Source: Carnegiea gigantea (taxonomy: Eukaryota > Streptophyta > Magnoliopsida > Caryophyllales > Cactaceae). Taken from it: DNA of 64,000 nt. Position numbers and translations under genes: made by a program. Each line of letters begins with the position of its first letter. The first letter of the stretch is position 1. Shown here piece after piece: positions 47,142 to 57,725 of this stretch. The notes under the pieces are model-generated. The model worked only from the letters and a program-made list of their open reading frames with translations. It ran no database searches and was not told where the DNA came from. Where the stretch lies: assembly GCA_029747015.1 (NCBI GenBank), contig JAKOGI010000002.1:3579001-3643000 (forward strand). The letters are read 5' to 3'.

Positions 47142-47897
47142 GAGAGGTCGAGAGCGGAGAAGAGACACAGTTATTTGAGCATTCTTGAGCAAACGAGAAG
47201 TTATGTTTCTCAATTTCTCTATGAACAAGCATCTCTAATGATCTTAGTTTAAGTCCCTCTTCAAGTTTTCCGTTGTAATATTTCCCCTTTCAAACTTTCA
47301 ATGAAAGAGGTCTCCCAGTAGGGAACGTTATCCAATCGAACCTTATGTCTTAAATATTATAATTTCTTGACTAAAGTATTACTATCTTTGAAAAAGATTA
47401 AAAACTTGATTATGACTACGGTCCGAGGTAGGAAACAAAACGGATATGTGCTGTGCCTGATTTAAGGAAGGAGTGGTTGAGATTAGCAATCTCTGTAAAC
47501 CAGAAGCTAGAAGAATGCCAGAGTCCAAGCCGACTAAGTTCAAGTAACGGTCGAAACTCTTTAATTAAGTATTAATTATTTTTGCTAAGCATAGTGGGCC
47601 GTTAATCACAGAAAGTATAATATTTATGATATAAGTAGTAGTTTGTGATAACTAGTACCATTAAAGTCATTATAAGAAGATCAAACATAAATATAAGCTT
47701 AGTTTTGCAAAACAGTCTATAACTTTGAAGTATTTGTATTTAAAGTCCTTTAGGGACCTAGTAATAAATATTAAGACTCCAAAAATCATTTACACCAAAC
47801 CTCATAGGCTTCGGAAATTATTTTCAGAATTCGTGGGGTCTGAAAATTAATACACCAAACCACAGGGGACCAAAGTGCAAATTTTTCTCATATTCGG

Positions 47898-49680
47898 CGA
47901 TCAATCACCTGTTAGCTGATTAAATTATCTGTGTCATTTAGACGGGTGTGTTAACTATTTTGGAAAAAGTATTTGGTGAAATTAGTTATTTCTAACTAAG
48001 TTATTTGGTAAAAATTCACTTATGTGCTTAACCCAATTTTCTTCTTCTTTTTTTTAAAACATAACAATCTTTATAAATTGCAAATTTATTTTTGTTCTCA
48101 ATATGAATTAAGAATTGTGTGATATGTAAAATTACACTCATAGCCAATTTTGGCTGTGACAATACCTTTGTTTATTGTTGACTTAATTTCCCATTTAATA
48201 ATGTTTGAAATTTATGTGACATGAAATGATTTATTTATTATATAAGACTAATCAACATAAATTATTCGAAGGAAGGAGAGAGAGAGAAGGAAGAATAAGA
48301 AGAAAAAAGAATTGGGAACGACATAATTGAAGCAAAAGAGAATAATATGGCTTTTGGTATGAGTGAAATTTAAAGCAAGTTTGTGAAAATTGTTATGATC
48401 AATATGATCATTTTCATTGTGAACATCAATAAGCTAATTGAAAAGCTCTTCCAAATAATATTTCGCAAAAGAGTTTTTTGGGTATAAAAAGTCAACACAA
48501 AGTGTTCATCCACCAAACAATCAAAATAATTTTTGCCTAAAGTCAAATAGTTAATGCCATCAAAAACGAGCCTTTTAGCCTAAAAGTTATTTTGCCAAAC
48601 ATCTTTTATGGGAATTCCTTGAGGAAAGAAAAGAAAATTTGGGACAAGTTTAAACGTATTCAAAAATATTTATGGAACAAGTGGGAGACATCTTCTCAAA
48701 TCGATGCTAAACTAAGGTAACAATTACATAGTGTTCTACTTCAAACTAAGTTTACGAGGGAAGGAAAATTTTACCTTAAGCTTGGGCTTATGGTGCTGCA
48801 TAAGCCTGCTAATGTCATCTGATGCCATATGTATCAGTAGTCACAAAAATGACATTGAATTTGGGCTCATACTGCAATGCAGGCATGTTTGTCTGTTTAT
48901 AGTAAGTTTTTAAGGTCATAGTCCTACCTTGCAAGGTAGGAGTGTAAGACCAAGACTATAATATTCTTATATTTAGCCCAAGCCACAAGTTATATCGCAT
49001 TAAAGCTAATAGAGTTGGCGCTTAGCCCTTCAGTATTTCTTTCTTCGAGTTAGTCACAGATTTCGAACTGAGTGTAATTATACATTTTTCTTTCTGTAGC
49101 TGTGCTATTAATTTACTTTTCGCACAATTTTCAATGTTTATTTTTCATTTATGTTTTGCTTATTTTTTTGTGTTGTTTCTGTAGAAAAAAAATCTTTAAT
49201 TTAGTTGTGCCATTAATGTATTTTCCTCACCACTTTCAATGTTTGTTTTTCTATGTCATTCATCTTTTATTTATTTTGCTCACTATTCCTAATTTTTATG
49301 GTCATATTTTTTATTTTTTAATTTGCTCCACACTTTCACACGGTTGTATCATTTTATTTTTTAAAAAAGCTAAATGATTCTGCTTCTTTTTCCATATATT
49401 TGATTCCTTTATTTGTTTTCTTTTTAAAGTTTAATTGTGCATGCATATTTCTATATGGAAATAATTCATTATTAGTTGAATTTTTATGTTAAAACCTATC
49501 TTTTTGCACTTTTATATATTTGTATGTGTATCTATGCTCACTAAGCAAGTAGTTGCAAGATGTTATAGCTTAAATAAGTTGTTTGAATTGAGAATTAAAA
49601 AAAAAAAACTATAAATTCAACCACAATTAAACTATGACATCTTACATATGCTTTCAGAAGAAGATATCATAAACGCGACA
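47898..49680. other. LINE trace, possible MITE and AT-rich sequence
   Basis: The first bases after the 9-bp duplication continue the LINE remnant. From about 47972 to 48610 there may be a MITE: the left end has AGTATTTGGTGAAATTAGTT and the right end, as reverse complement, has AAGATGTTTGGCAAAATAACT. I could not define its target duplication. The rest is AT-rich without a recognised gene. Confidence 0.4.
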
Positions 49681-49689
49681 TAAAATGGT

Positions 49690-52610
49690 TTTTCATCGAG
49701 ATAAACATTTTTTCAGAACAATGTTCAGCATTTGTTTGATATTTTGATAAACATTTAATTAGTATAGATATTATCAATATTGCCAGTTTGTAAATGTTGA
49801 TAAGCATTTATTTAATCAATAGGTAAGTGTTTGAAATAAGAAACTATGGTTATTGATGTTATATGGATTTTCAAATGTTGATAAGCATTTATTTGAATAA
49901 ATGGTGTCTTATTCTTTTTTTTTTCCCTGATAAACTTGTAGCAAGCAAGATAAGCATTTGCTTGGTATTGGATAAACCTTTGTTTAATATGTGGATAGTA
50001 TTTTTTAGTATAGAAATGATCAATGTAGTAGGTTTATAGTCATCTATATGCATCTCTTTTGGTTTGTAGATAAGCATTTGAATAGCTAAGTACGTGAGAT
50101 AAACACTTTGGTCACTAACGTTAAGAGGATTTTTAAACATTGATAAGCATTTACTTGGATAAGTGTCTTATTCCTTCCTCCCCCCTCCAATAAACTTGAT
50201 ATAAAATCAATAGCAAGCAAGATAAACATTTGTTTAGTGTGCCGACAAGCGTTTTTTAATATAGAGATTAGCAATTTAGTAGGTCTATAGACGTCAATAG
50301 GCATCTATTTTAGTTTGTAGAGAAGCATTTGAATAAAAAATTATTGAGATAAACACTTTGGTTATTATGTAATGTGGATTTTCATATGGAATTATTTTCA
50401 TTTATCCCCTCAAGATTGTGGTAAACATTACTTCTACCCGTGAACTTTTCGAATTATCATTTACCCCCTTCATTTTTGCATAACAGTATTATAAACCACT
50501 CAAATTGCAAAAATGTCCTTGATACTCTTGAAATTGATTTGATTAGTTAATGACATGACAAAAGCATAGTTCGAGGAGATTAATTGGCAATAAAGACGTC
50601 GATTTTCTCTCCTGAACATAGCTGGATATTGGGCAATTGAACAAAATGAGATAACAGAGAAATTTTCCTACCAGGTGATGGGAAGTTCAAATTGCACCAT
50701 AGGTAGTGCTGGCCCCGCAACCATGGTGACCTTAGCAATGGTCTCGATGTCACCACTGCGACTGCTACTGATCATATCAATCATATCGAAGGTTAAGAGA
50801 ATTGAGTCAAAGCTCAATTGAACCTCAAACAGAAGAGGAGAGTAGGTAAGGGTAAAAATTCATAAACATGAAGGGAATTTTTGTAATTTAGGGGATTTGT
50901 AATACGTTTATGCAAAAGTGAAGGGGGTAAATGATAATTCAAAAAGTTTAAGAGTAAAAATAATATTTGCGAAAATTTTGAGGGGGTAAATGAAAATAAT
51001 TCTTTTCAAATGTCTATAAGCATTTATGTGGATAAACCTCTTACTCCTTTTTCCCCCTTGATAAACTTTGTATAAAACCAATAGCAAGCTAGACAAGCGC
51101 TTCCTTTGTATTCAGTAAGTATTTGTCTAACATGTTGATAAACATTTTTCTATTACAGAGATGAGCAATATGGTTGATCTATAGAGGCTGATAAACATTT
51201 ATTTTAGTTTGTATATAAGCATTTGAATAGATAAGTATTTGAGATAAACACTTTTGTTTATTAATGTTTTGTGGATTTCAAATATTAATAAGTGTTTATT
51301 TGCATAACGTTTTCTTCCTTTCTCTTCCCTAATAAACTAGTATAAAACCGGTAACAAGCAAGAGAAGCATTTGTTTAGTATGTGATGAGCATTTGTGTAG
51401 TATGTCGATAAGCATTTCTAAGTATAGAGATTAGCAATATATCAGGTCTATAGACGCTAATACACATCTGTTGTAGTTTGTATATAAGTATTTGAATAGC
51501 TAAGTATTTGAGATAAACACTTGGGTTATTAATGTTATGTGGATTTCCAAATGTTGGTAAGCATTTCTTTTGTAAGTGTCTTCATCCTTTTGTTTTCCTT
51601 TGATAAACTTGGTATAAAACTAGTAGCAAGAAAGATAAGCATTTGCCTGTTATCTAAACATTTGTGTCTTATGTCTATTTTTGTATGTGGATAAGTATTT
51701 GAATAGTATTTGAGGTAATACAAACTTTAATTATTTACTTTATATGGATTTTACAATGTTGATAAGCATTTATTTGGATAAGTGTCTAATTCCTTCTTTT
51801 TCCATGGAAAACTTTTTATAAAACCAATAGTAAGCAAGAGAAGCATCTGCTTAGTATCAGGATTTTCCTAGCATATCGATATACGTTTTTCAGTATAGAG
51901 ATGAGCAATATAGTAGGTCTATAAACGTTGACACACATCTACTTTAGCTTGTAGATATGCATTTGAATAGTTCAGTATTTGAGATAAAGACTTTGGCTAG
52001 TGCAATGCAAATTTTCAAATGTTGATGAGCATTTCTTTGGGTGAGTGTCTTATTTCTTGCTTTTCCATGATAAATTTGCTACAAAACCAATAGCAAGCAA
52101 GATAAGTACTTCCTTGGTATCGGAAAACATTTGCTTAGAATGTCAATAAGTAGTTTTTTAGTATAGAGATGAGCGATATAGTAGGTCAGTAGACATTGAC
52201 ATGCATCCATTTTAGTTTGTAGGTAAGCATTTGACCATTTTAAGATAAATATGTTCGATTGTATTATGTAACTAGTTTACACGTGCACGTGAAACAAAAA
52301 CTCTATTATTGTTAACAAAATAGTATACTGAAAGTATATCCACACATTTTGGTTGGTATATTTTAATTTTATCATTGAAACCCTTATTTGTACAATGATA
52401 TTTTCGATCGAACTACGCCACAACATGTTCGCAAAAATTTGGTATCCATATTGTTAGTTTTTTAAAGAATGGTTGACATGTGAATTAATGTCCATGTGAT
52501 GGGATAAGCATTTGCTTGATTTTCACATACGCATTTCTATAATACGTTGATAAGCATGCTTTAAGAGCAAGATGTTCTATGGACGATGAATACATATTTT
52601 AGCATATGTA
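49690..52610. repeat. Degenerate satellite array, about 270 bp unit
   Basis: A landmark GAGATAAACACTTTGGTTATT (with variation) occurs at about 49826, 50096, 50345, 51237, 51508, 51707, 51978 and 52238. After subtracting the insertion at 50388 the spacing is about 270, 249, 268, 271, 199, 271 and 260 bp. Each unit also has GATAAGCATTTATTTGGATAAG, AACCAATAGCAAGCAAGATAAGCA and GTATAGAGATGAGCAATAT phrases. GATAAGCATTT occurs several times per unit, so the unit itself was built from a shorter repeat. A last decayed stretch is at 52500-52610. Non-coding. Confidence 0.85.
50388..51002. mobile_element. Mutator-like MITE in the satellite array
   Basis: The 615 bp element has inverted ends (GGAATTATTTTCATTTATCC on the left; GAATTATTTTCATTTACCCC reverse-complemented from the right) that stay similar for about 100 bases. 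A 9-bp duplication flanks it, TTTTCATAT (50379-50387) and TTTTCAAAT (51003-51011), differing at one base. Neighbouring satellite units show the uninterrupted target as GGATTTTCAAATG. No coding capacity. Confidence 0.8.
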
Positions 52611-52611
52611 T

Positions 52612-53819
52612 AGGTTTTTGAAATTTCTGCAAGCGTACGGTTCTATTGCTGTAATACTTAAGGATCAATCCACAAGGATGGGATTAAAATTAGGCCACCA
52701 GAAATTAGACTCATCTAATCTAACATGGTTGAGATAAATAAATACTTAAAAAAGAGGGAAAACTAGCCAATGAAGCAGATTAGACTAAATGCTCATTCCA
52801 TTTCATTTTTACACTTTTCAAAATTAATAATCGAAGTATGAGATGTGCCCCAACGAAATAAGACAAGCAAGAAATCTACTCGTATCACTATGAAGTATGA
52901 ACTGACTAATCAACTAAAGTAAAATAAAATAAGATACAATTAAAACAAAGAAAGAAAGCGAATCAGATATAATACGCGAGAAGCAGAACCTATGCAAATC
53001 AATAAGCCCATTTGCCTACTTTGTCAATGGCCAAAGTTGAAGGAGTGGGAAGCGGAACAAAGAGGATACAAGGAAAGCGTACGACGTGTAATGTTCATCA
53101 ATTCAACATCGGCATCAGATCTAACCTCGTAAAAATCAATTGCAAATAGCATCAAGACTAAAAACAACATCTAAATCCAGCAGAGAAATAGAATCAGAAA
53201 GGTTCAATCAAGCCCAGATTACCGTTCATACCAACAAAAAATCCCGACAGAGGAAGCGAAGGAGAACTATAAAACTGAGACAAGGAACAATAGAACTACA
53301 GAACTGTAACACCAAACGTGATGAACGAGAATAGGGGCAAGGGCAACACGCAAATTCGATCCAAATGCTATGTAATTTAAAGACATACTCGAAATCTTGA
53401 CTCAATTTAACAGCCCAAAATCCGATTACACAATTTGAGAACTAAAACCTAGATATGAAACTGGGGAAAAAAAAAAACAAAAACGAAGATTGCAACTGAA
53501 AAACAACTCTAATCAATGCTACTTGTTTGAACCAATATTAAACAACAACAACAACAACCTCCCACTGTGAATTCCACTTTCGTGAGGTCTGGAGAAATTC
53601 AGATATAGACAACCTTACCTCTAGCAGAATTTGAGCCCTCTTCATTAATTCTTGAATTAAATCTTAAGCATTTGTTATAATTCCTAATTGATGAGATAAG
53701 ACGACAATGGAAAAAAAAAAAAATTGATGATAGACGGCTGGGAATTATGAACATGGATGAAGGAAGAGAGAGAAAGTAAATGTAGGAGGTGTCGCACGTG
53801 GGTTAACATTAGATACAAA
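52612..53819 (+). mobile_element. Second member of the unclassified LTR-less family
   Basis: Exact 9-bp direct repeats CATATGTAT flank it (52603-52611, 53820-53828). Near the left end AAGCGTACGGTT starts 19 bases in, and TATTGCTGTAATACTTAAGG follows, matching the start of the element at 25840 (minus strand) in sequence and spacing. 1.2 kb, with no LTRs, inverted ends or recognised domain. It contains a SINE fragment at 53541-53632. Confidence 0.55.
53541..53632 (-). mobile_element. Au-like SINE fragment
   Basis: On the minus strand a GGTAAGGTTGTCTA segment, a CCAGACCTCAC segment and GTGGAATTCACAGTGGGAGG lead into a (TTG)n tail (53541-53557 on the plus strand as CAA repeats). This is the 3' half and TTG tail of the angiosperm Au SINE. 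The tRNA-derived 5' part is missing or too decayed to see. Confidence 0.75.
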
Positions 53820-53828
53820 CATATGTAT

Positions 53829-54429
53829 TTTAGCATGGTACACACTCTTTTATATAGATGTGTATATAATTAGGTACATAGGTATGTAATATACAATTTT
53901 TGAGAAAAGGTGAGGGAAAGTGGGGAATATCACATTTTTTTATCACTGAAGTAAGGAAGAGCCGGAGAAAGTGAATAGGATAATTAAGGAAAAAGAATTA
54001 AGAACCGGAGGTCACATGATCGCAGCACATGGCAACCAGGTGGGCTGGGTCAATGGTCATCTTCAAGTTGTTTAATTTTTTCCCTTTTGATCAAATCCTA
54101 AAAAGAAACAAGCAAGAGAAATCAAAAATCTCACAAAACATTACAAAAAGAGATTTATTATTTTATTTCTATTTTATTTCTTTTTATTAGAAACAAAATA
54201 AGATGAAATAACAGAGAAAATTAAACCATTATTACGAGCCAAAATTACGTAAATGTGGGTATAAAAATGCCTCGATTTTGAGTTGAACAATATTTTGGTT
54301 ATTTGGAGATAACTAGTTTGAATTGTTTTTTAATTACTTATTTGATGTTGAATGAGCATGCGGATAAATATTTTACAGTTAATATAGAATAAACTAGAAT
54401 AAAGTAAGATAACAAATGAATTAGGTATA
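53829..54429. other. No recognisable gene
   Basis: AT-rich sequence between the unclassified element and the LINE remnant. Confidence 0.35.
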
Positions 54430-54570
54430 TAAGCATTTTGTAATTGCCACAGCTCTCCAGACTCGCTTAAAGCAAGGTTGGCTGCACGAGAGGAAACTTT
54501 CACGTCCAGTTTTAAAGGGTCAACAAGTTTGGGCTGCAATAAACTCTTCAACAATTCCTTTGTCCCCAAC
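54430..54570 (-). pseudogene. Possible LINE RNase H remnant
   Basis: A minus-strand frame with LVDPLKLDVKVSSRAANLAL-type sequence loosely resembles the start of the plant LINE RNase H domain, where a KLNVDG motif is usual. The catalytic aspartate position fits, but the rest is weak. It lies where that domain should be, after the zinc-binding region. Confidence 0.35.
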
Positions 54571-54959
54571 GCCTCATAATTTTCAGGAAATAATTACTTC
54601 AATAGTCTTCAAAATAAATTTTTATATCTCTATGTTGAAGATATATTAAAATAAAATTTATTTAGAAGGAAAACAGCCTTTTGGTTAAAAAGCAACATCA
54701 ATGAAGATGTGCAATGTCATAGTGTTCCTCACCAATGATTTGAGGAATCTTTTGTCTTCAGTTATTGGGGATCAAAACATTCAAATTCTAAGAATTTAGA
54801 ATCGATAAAGCTCAAGCCAATTATGTTCGTAGCATCTACAGATTTCGACCATTATCATTTTTTTTTTTTTTTCCAGAGAATTACAATGACTGGAGTGGGA
54901 GATTCAGAGTCAAAAGGAGGTTTCCTCACTTCTTTCTCTAATTTGTATCTAATTGACAC

Positions 54960-55500
54960 ATGGAACAAGTAGGGTCAACATTCATCCCACATTTGATGAG
55001 TGCACCTCGTGAAGAAATGAAGAGCATTGTGGTAAAGTTGCCAAAGGAAAACTTTAACTTAGGTAACAAATCTAATTTCCAAATCTACCTAGCTATCATC
55101 CTAGGAGATGACAAATCAAGTTCACCATTGTCTCCCCAAGTTGCAGATTTTGTTCTCCCAAGCTTGAAAGTCCCCAACAAAAGGAATCCTCCATATCATT
55201 AACCAGTATAGGAGCTACGCAGACTTTGGCAATTAGATGCGTAGGCAAGAACTATGAAAGTTGAGTGATATTCCATGTTCTGTCTGACGTGATGAATTGT
55301 TCAAATTTGAGCTCCATATCCTGACTACTATCATCTAGCTCCATCACATGATGTAGACTTTTTATGGCACACCAATTATCAAGCCAAAAACGGACCTTCT
55401 TACCATTCCTAATTTTCCACACTAAAACCTAAACGGAAAAAATCCCTATTCCAAAGCATGAAATCTGTACTTTCCTTGTCCTGGAATCTGTACTTTCCTT
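54960..55500 (-). pseudogene. LINE C-terminal region with zinc-binding domain
   Basis: On the minus strand, WKIRNGKKVRFWLDNW (about 55430-55370) precedes an IWKLDLLPKLKFSFGN segment and SSRGALIKCGMNVDPTCSMC (about 55090-54970). These are the usual landmarks of the plant LINE reverse-transcriptase zinc-binding (zf-RVT) domain. Stops and frameshifts are present. Confidence 0.7.
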
Positions 55501-55712
55501 TTTATAATCAAAGAAATTATCCAGATTACCATACTTGGCAACAAATAATTTTAACCCATTCATTGACAAGCTCTATAAAATACTTTCAAATGATTTTAGT
55601 AACAAAAGCTCTATTTATTGGCTCTTTTCTTCTCAGTCCTAGCCCACTCTATAGCTTTGCGTGAGTAGACAACATCCTATGCCATGAGGGGTTTCTTTTA
55701 GTACCTGAATTC

Positions 55713-56302
55713 TTACCCCCCCTCAAAAAAAAAATCACGGTTGATACGATCCATTTGGTTAGCAATAAAAGTTGGCAGTCTAAAACATTGCATAGTATGT
55801 GACACCAAAGATTCGACGTTGGATTGAATGAGTGTTGCCCTTGCCACTTTGGATAAGGTGGAAGCTTTCCATGCTGGAACTTCTCTAGCTACCTTGTCCA
55901 CAAGGTTCGTAAATAAAAACCCTGAAACAACGAGCAGCCCAAATACTTGCCAAGCGAGTATCGTTGTTGTATTTGAAAAATACTCGCTATAGTTTGCTTG
56001 TGCATTTGAGTGGCATTGTCCGAAAAGACAATTGCAGGCTAATGAAAATTAATCAATTGGCCTTACCAATTACAAAATTAATCAAGCACCGCCTTCAATG
56101 TTAAAGCTAACTAACGATCAGCTTTGCAAAAAACCAAGCTATCATCAGCAAATAATAAACAAGGCAACTTAGGGGCTGAGTTAGAAATCTTAATATCAAT
56201 TCCACTTTTTGGAATATATAACAGCTAGTTGTGGCATCTATGAGCCAAGACTTCCATACGAATGATAAATAGGTACAGTGACAAAGGATCATCTTGACAG
56301 AT
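55713..56302 (-). pseudogene. LINE reverse transcriptase, second half
   Basis: On the minus strand the sequence starts at the gypsy junction with QDDPLSLYLFII, then LLFADDSLVFCKAD with the catalytic FADD (about 56140), and later AWKASTLSKVARATLIQSNV and RLPTFIANQMDRINRDF (55870-55713). These are standard plant L1 RT and post-RT motifs. Several stops are visible. Confidence 0.8.
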
Positions 56303-57443
56303 TGATGGAGACCATCATGACCGCTCTCGTACCTCCCCCTTTCAGCTCAAGGAAGACCCTAACAAGCTCAAAGAGGCTAAAGAGTTCGCTATCCTATGCA
56401 GAAAGGCCGTGACTATGCCGGAGGAATTCATACATAGCTCCCTCACGCCATACCCGGTTTTTGTCACTTGTTTACAACAATATGTAATGGACCAACATGT
56501 TGAAGGTCCTTACATTATTAAATCCTAGAAAATAAGCTTTCTTTCAAGACCAACCACGTTCAATTTGGATATCATTTGGTTGATTAAATCTAGCTCACAA
56601 GTATATGGTATCCCGGCGCAGGGCAGTTTGGGTAGTCTGTACTCTTTGGGCCATACCTTTTGATTGGCTGGTCCAAAATTAGCAAACTTACATTCCCTGG
56701 AAAATAGACTTCCTGAGCTTTCCAACAAGCCCGAGACCATCGAATTTGGCCCAGTATTCTGAGAGATATGGCTCCTGGAAGTTGAGGTTGCTGCAAGTAT
56801 GAATGCAATTATTGCAATCCATGTGAACTTGGTATTTTTCTCTTCATATCGGCTGCTACCCCCTCCAACTATCGTGTGACTCTCTTCCTAGCAAGCTTTG
56901 AATGTGTGAGATAAAGGATTCATGCATCCATTTGAGCTTCTATACCCTTTTCACACCAAACATCCAAGAGACACATCTTTTCACTCCTTGGTACATCCAC
57001 ATGAAGGGCTAGCTATAATGTACTTAGGTTTCTTTGTTTTCTGCACTTCTTTTTGTTTTATTTGTACCTTTTCATAATGTAAAGCCTTTAGTATAAATAG
57101 GCTATAGCTTGAGGTTGTAAGCATTCACTTCCAACTTGAAATACAAGCAATACAAAGCAAGCATTTGAGTGTTCTCTCAATTGTGTTTTAAAGCCTAGTT
57201 CTATATCTTGAGTGTGGCAACCTCAAGTGGTGTTCTAGGTCCCTTCCCTCATCTAGGTGGTGATTAACTTCTGTATCCTAGATTGAGTTAAGGGATTGCC
57301 CAAGTTATTTGGCTTGAGTGGCTCCGATTGGATTATCTCTAGTCAAATACTTGAACAATCCTTCTCTCATTTTTAATTTGTTCTTACCCCTCAAAAACCA
57401 AAAACACATCTTGTCTTGGTCATTTGTGCTCACCTATAAATCA
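56303..57443 (+). repeat. 5' LTR of the gypsy element
   Basis: From TGATGGAGACCATC to CACCTATAAATCA. TATA box GTATAAATAG at 57091-57100. The last 260 bases resemble the LTR 3' half of the 31690 element. Confidence 0.92.
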
Positions 57444-57445
57444 TT

Positions 57446-57458
57446 TGGTATCGGAGCC
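57446..57458 (+). promoter_or_regulatory. Methionine-tRNA primer-binding site
   Basis: TGGTATCGGAGCC two bases inside the 5' LTR. One base differs from the usual methionine-tRNA site TGGTATCAGAGCC. Confidence 0.88.
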
Positions 57459-57725
57459 AAGGTTGTCAAGTAACCAAGAACCCAGCCAACTACATCCCAA
57501 AAGCCAAAACACAAAAATACACAAATCAGCAAAACCGTGAGAAAACAAAGACAGAGCATTGGCACAGTGCCCCCGTGCGCCCAGACACGACCGTGCCGCG
57601 TCTCTTTCTGCCTTCAGTTTCGTCCAGAATATTGGCACGGTGCGACCATGCTTATAGGCACGACCGTGCCCCTCCTCATCCCTGCAACTCTTAAATAACC
57701 TTCCTTCAATCCTAAACACGGTAAA

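Larger units (their letters stand above)
40734..47888. mobile_element. Mutator-like element with a pararetrovirus genome inside
   Basis: The ends are inverted repeats: AGAAGAATTGCATC on the left and, reverse-complemented from the right, AGAAAAATTTGCACTTTGG. Similarity continues with gaps for about 130 bases (TTTGGTGTAA and GACCC-type phrases) on each side. A perfect 9-bp duplication CATATTCGG flanks it (40725-40733, 47889-47897). A 9-bp duplication with long inverted ends is the hallmark of Mutator-like elements, and the ends resemble plant MULE-type ends. No MuDR transposase is seen. Between about 40910 and 47750 the content is a caulimovirid genome, so either the virus integrated into a non-autonomous MULE or the element acquired it. 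Confidence 0.75.

Noticed and set aside
49690..52610. Regularly spaced repeats considered as a CRISPR-like array
   Set aside because: Units are about 270 bp with diverged repeats and no unique spacers, and the genome is a plant. It is a satellite.
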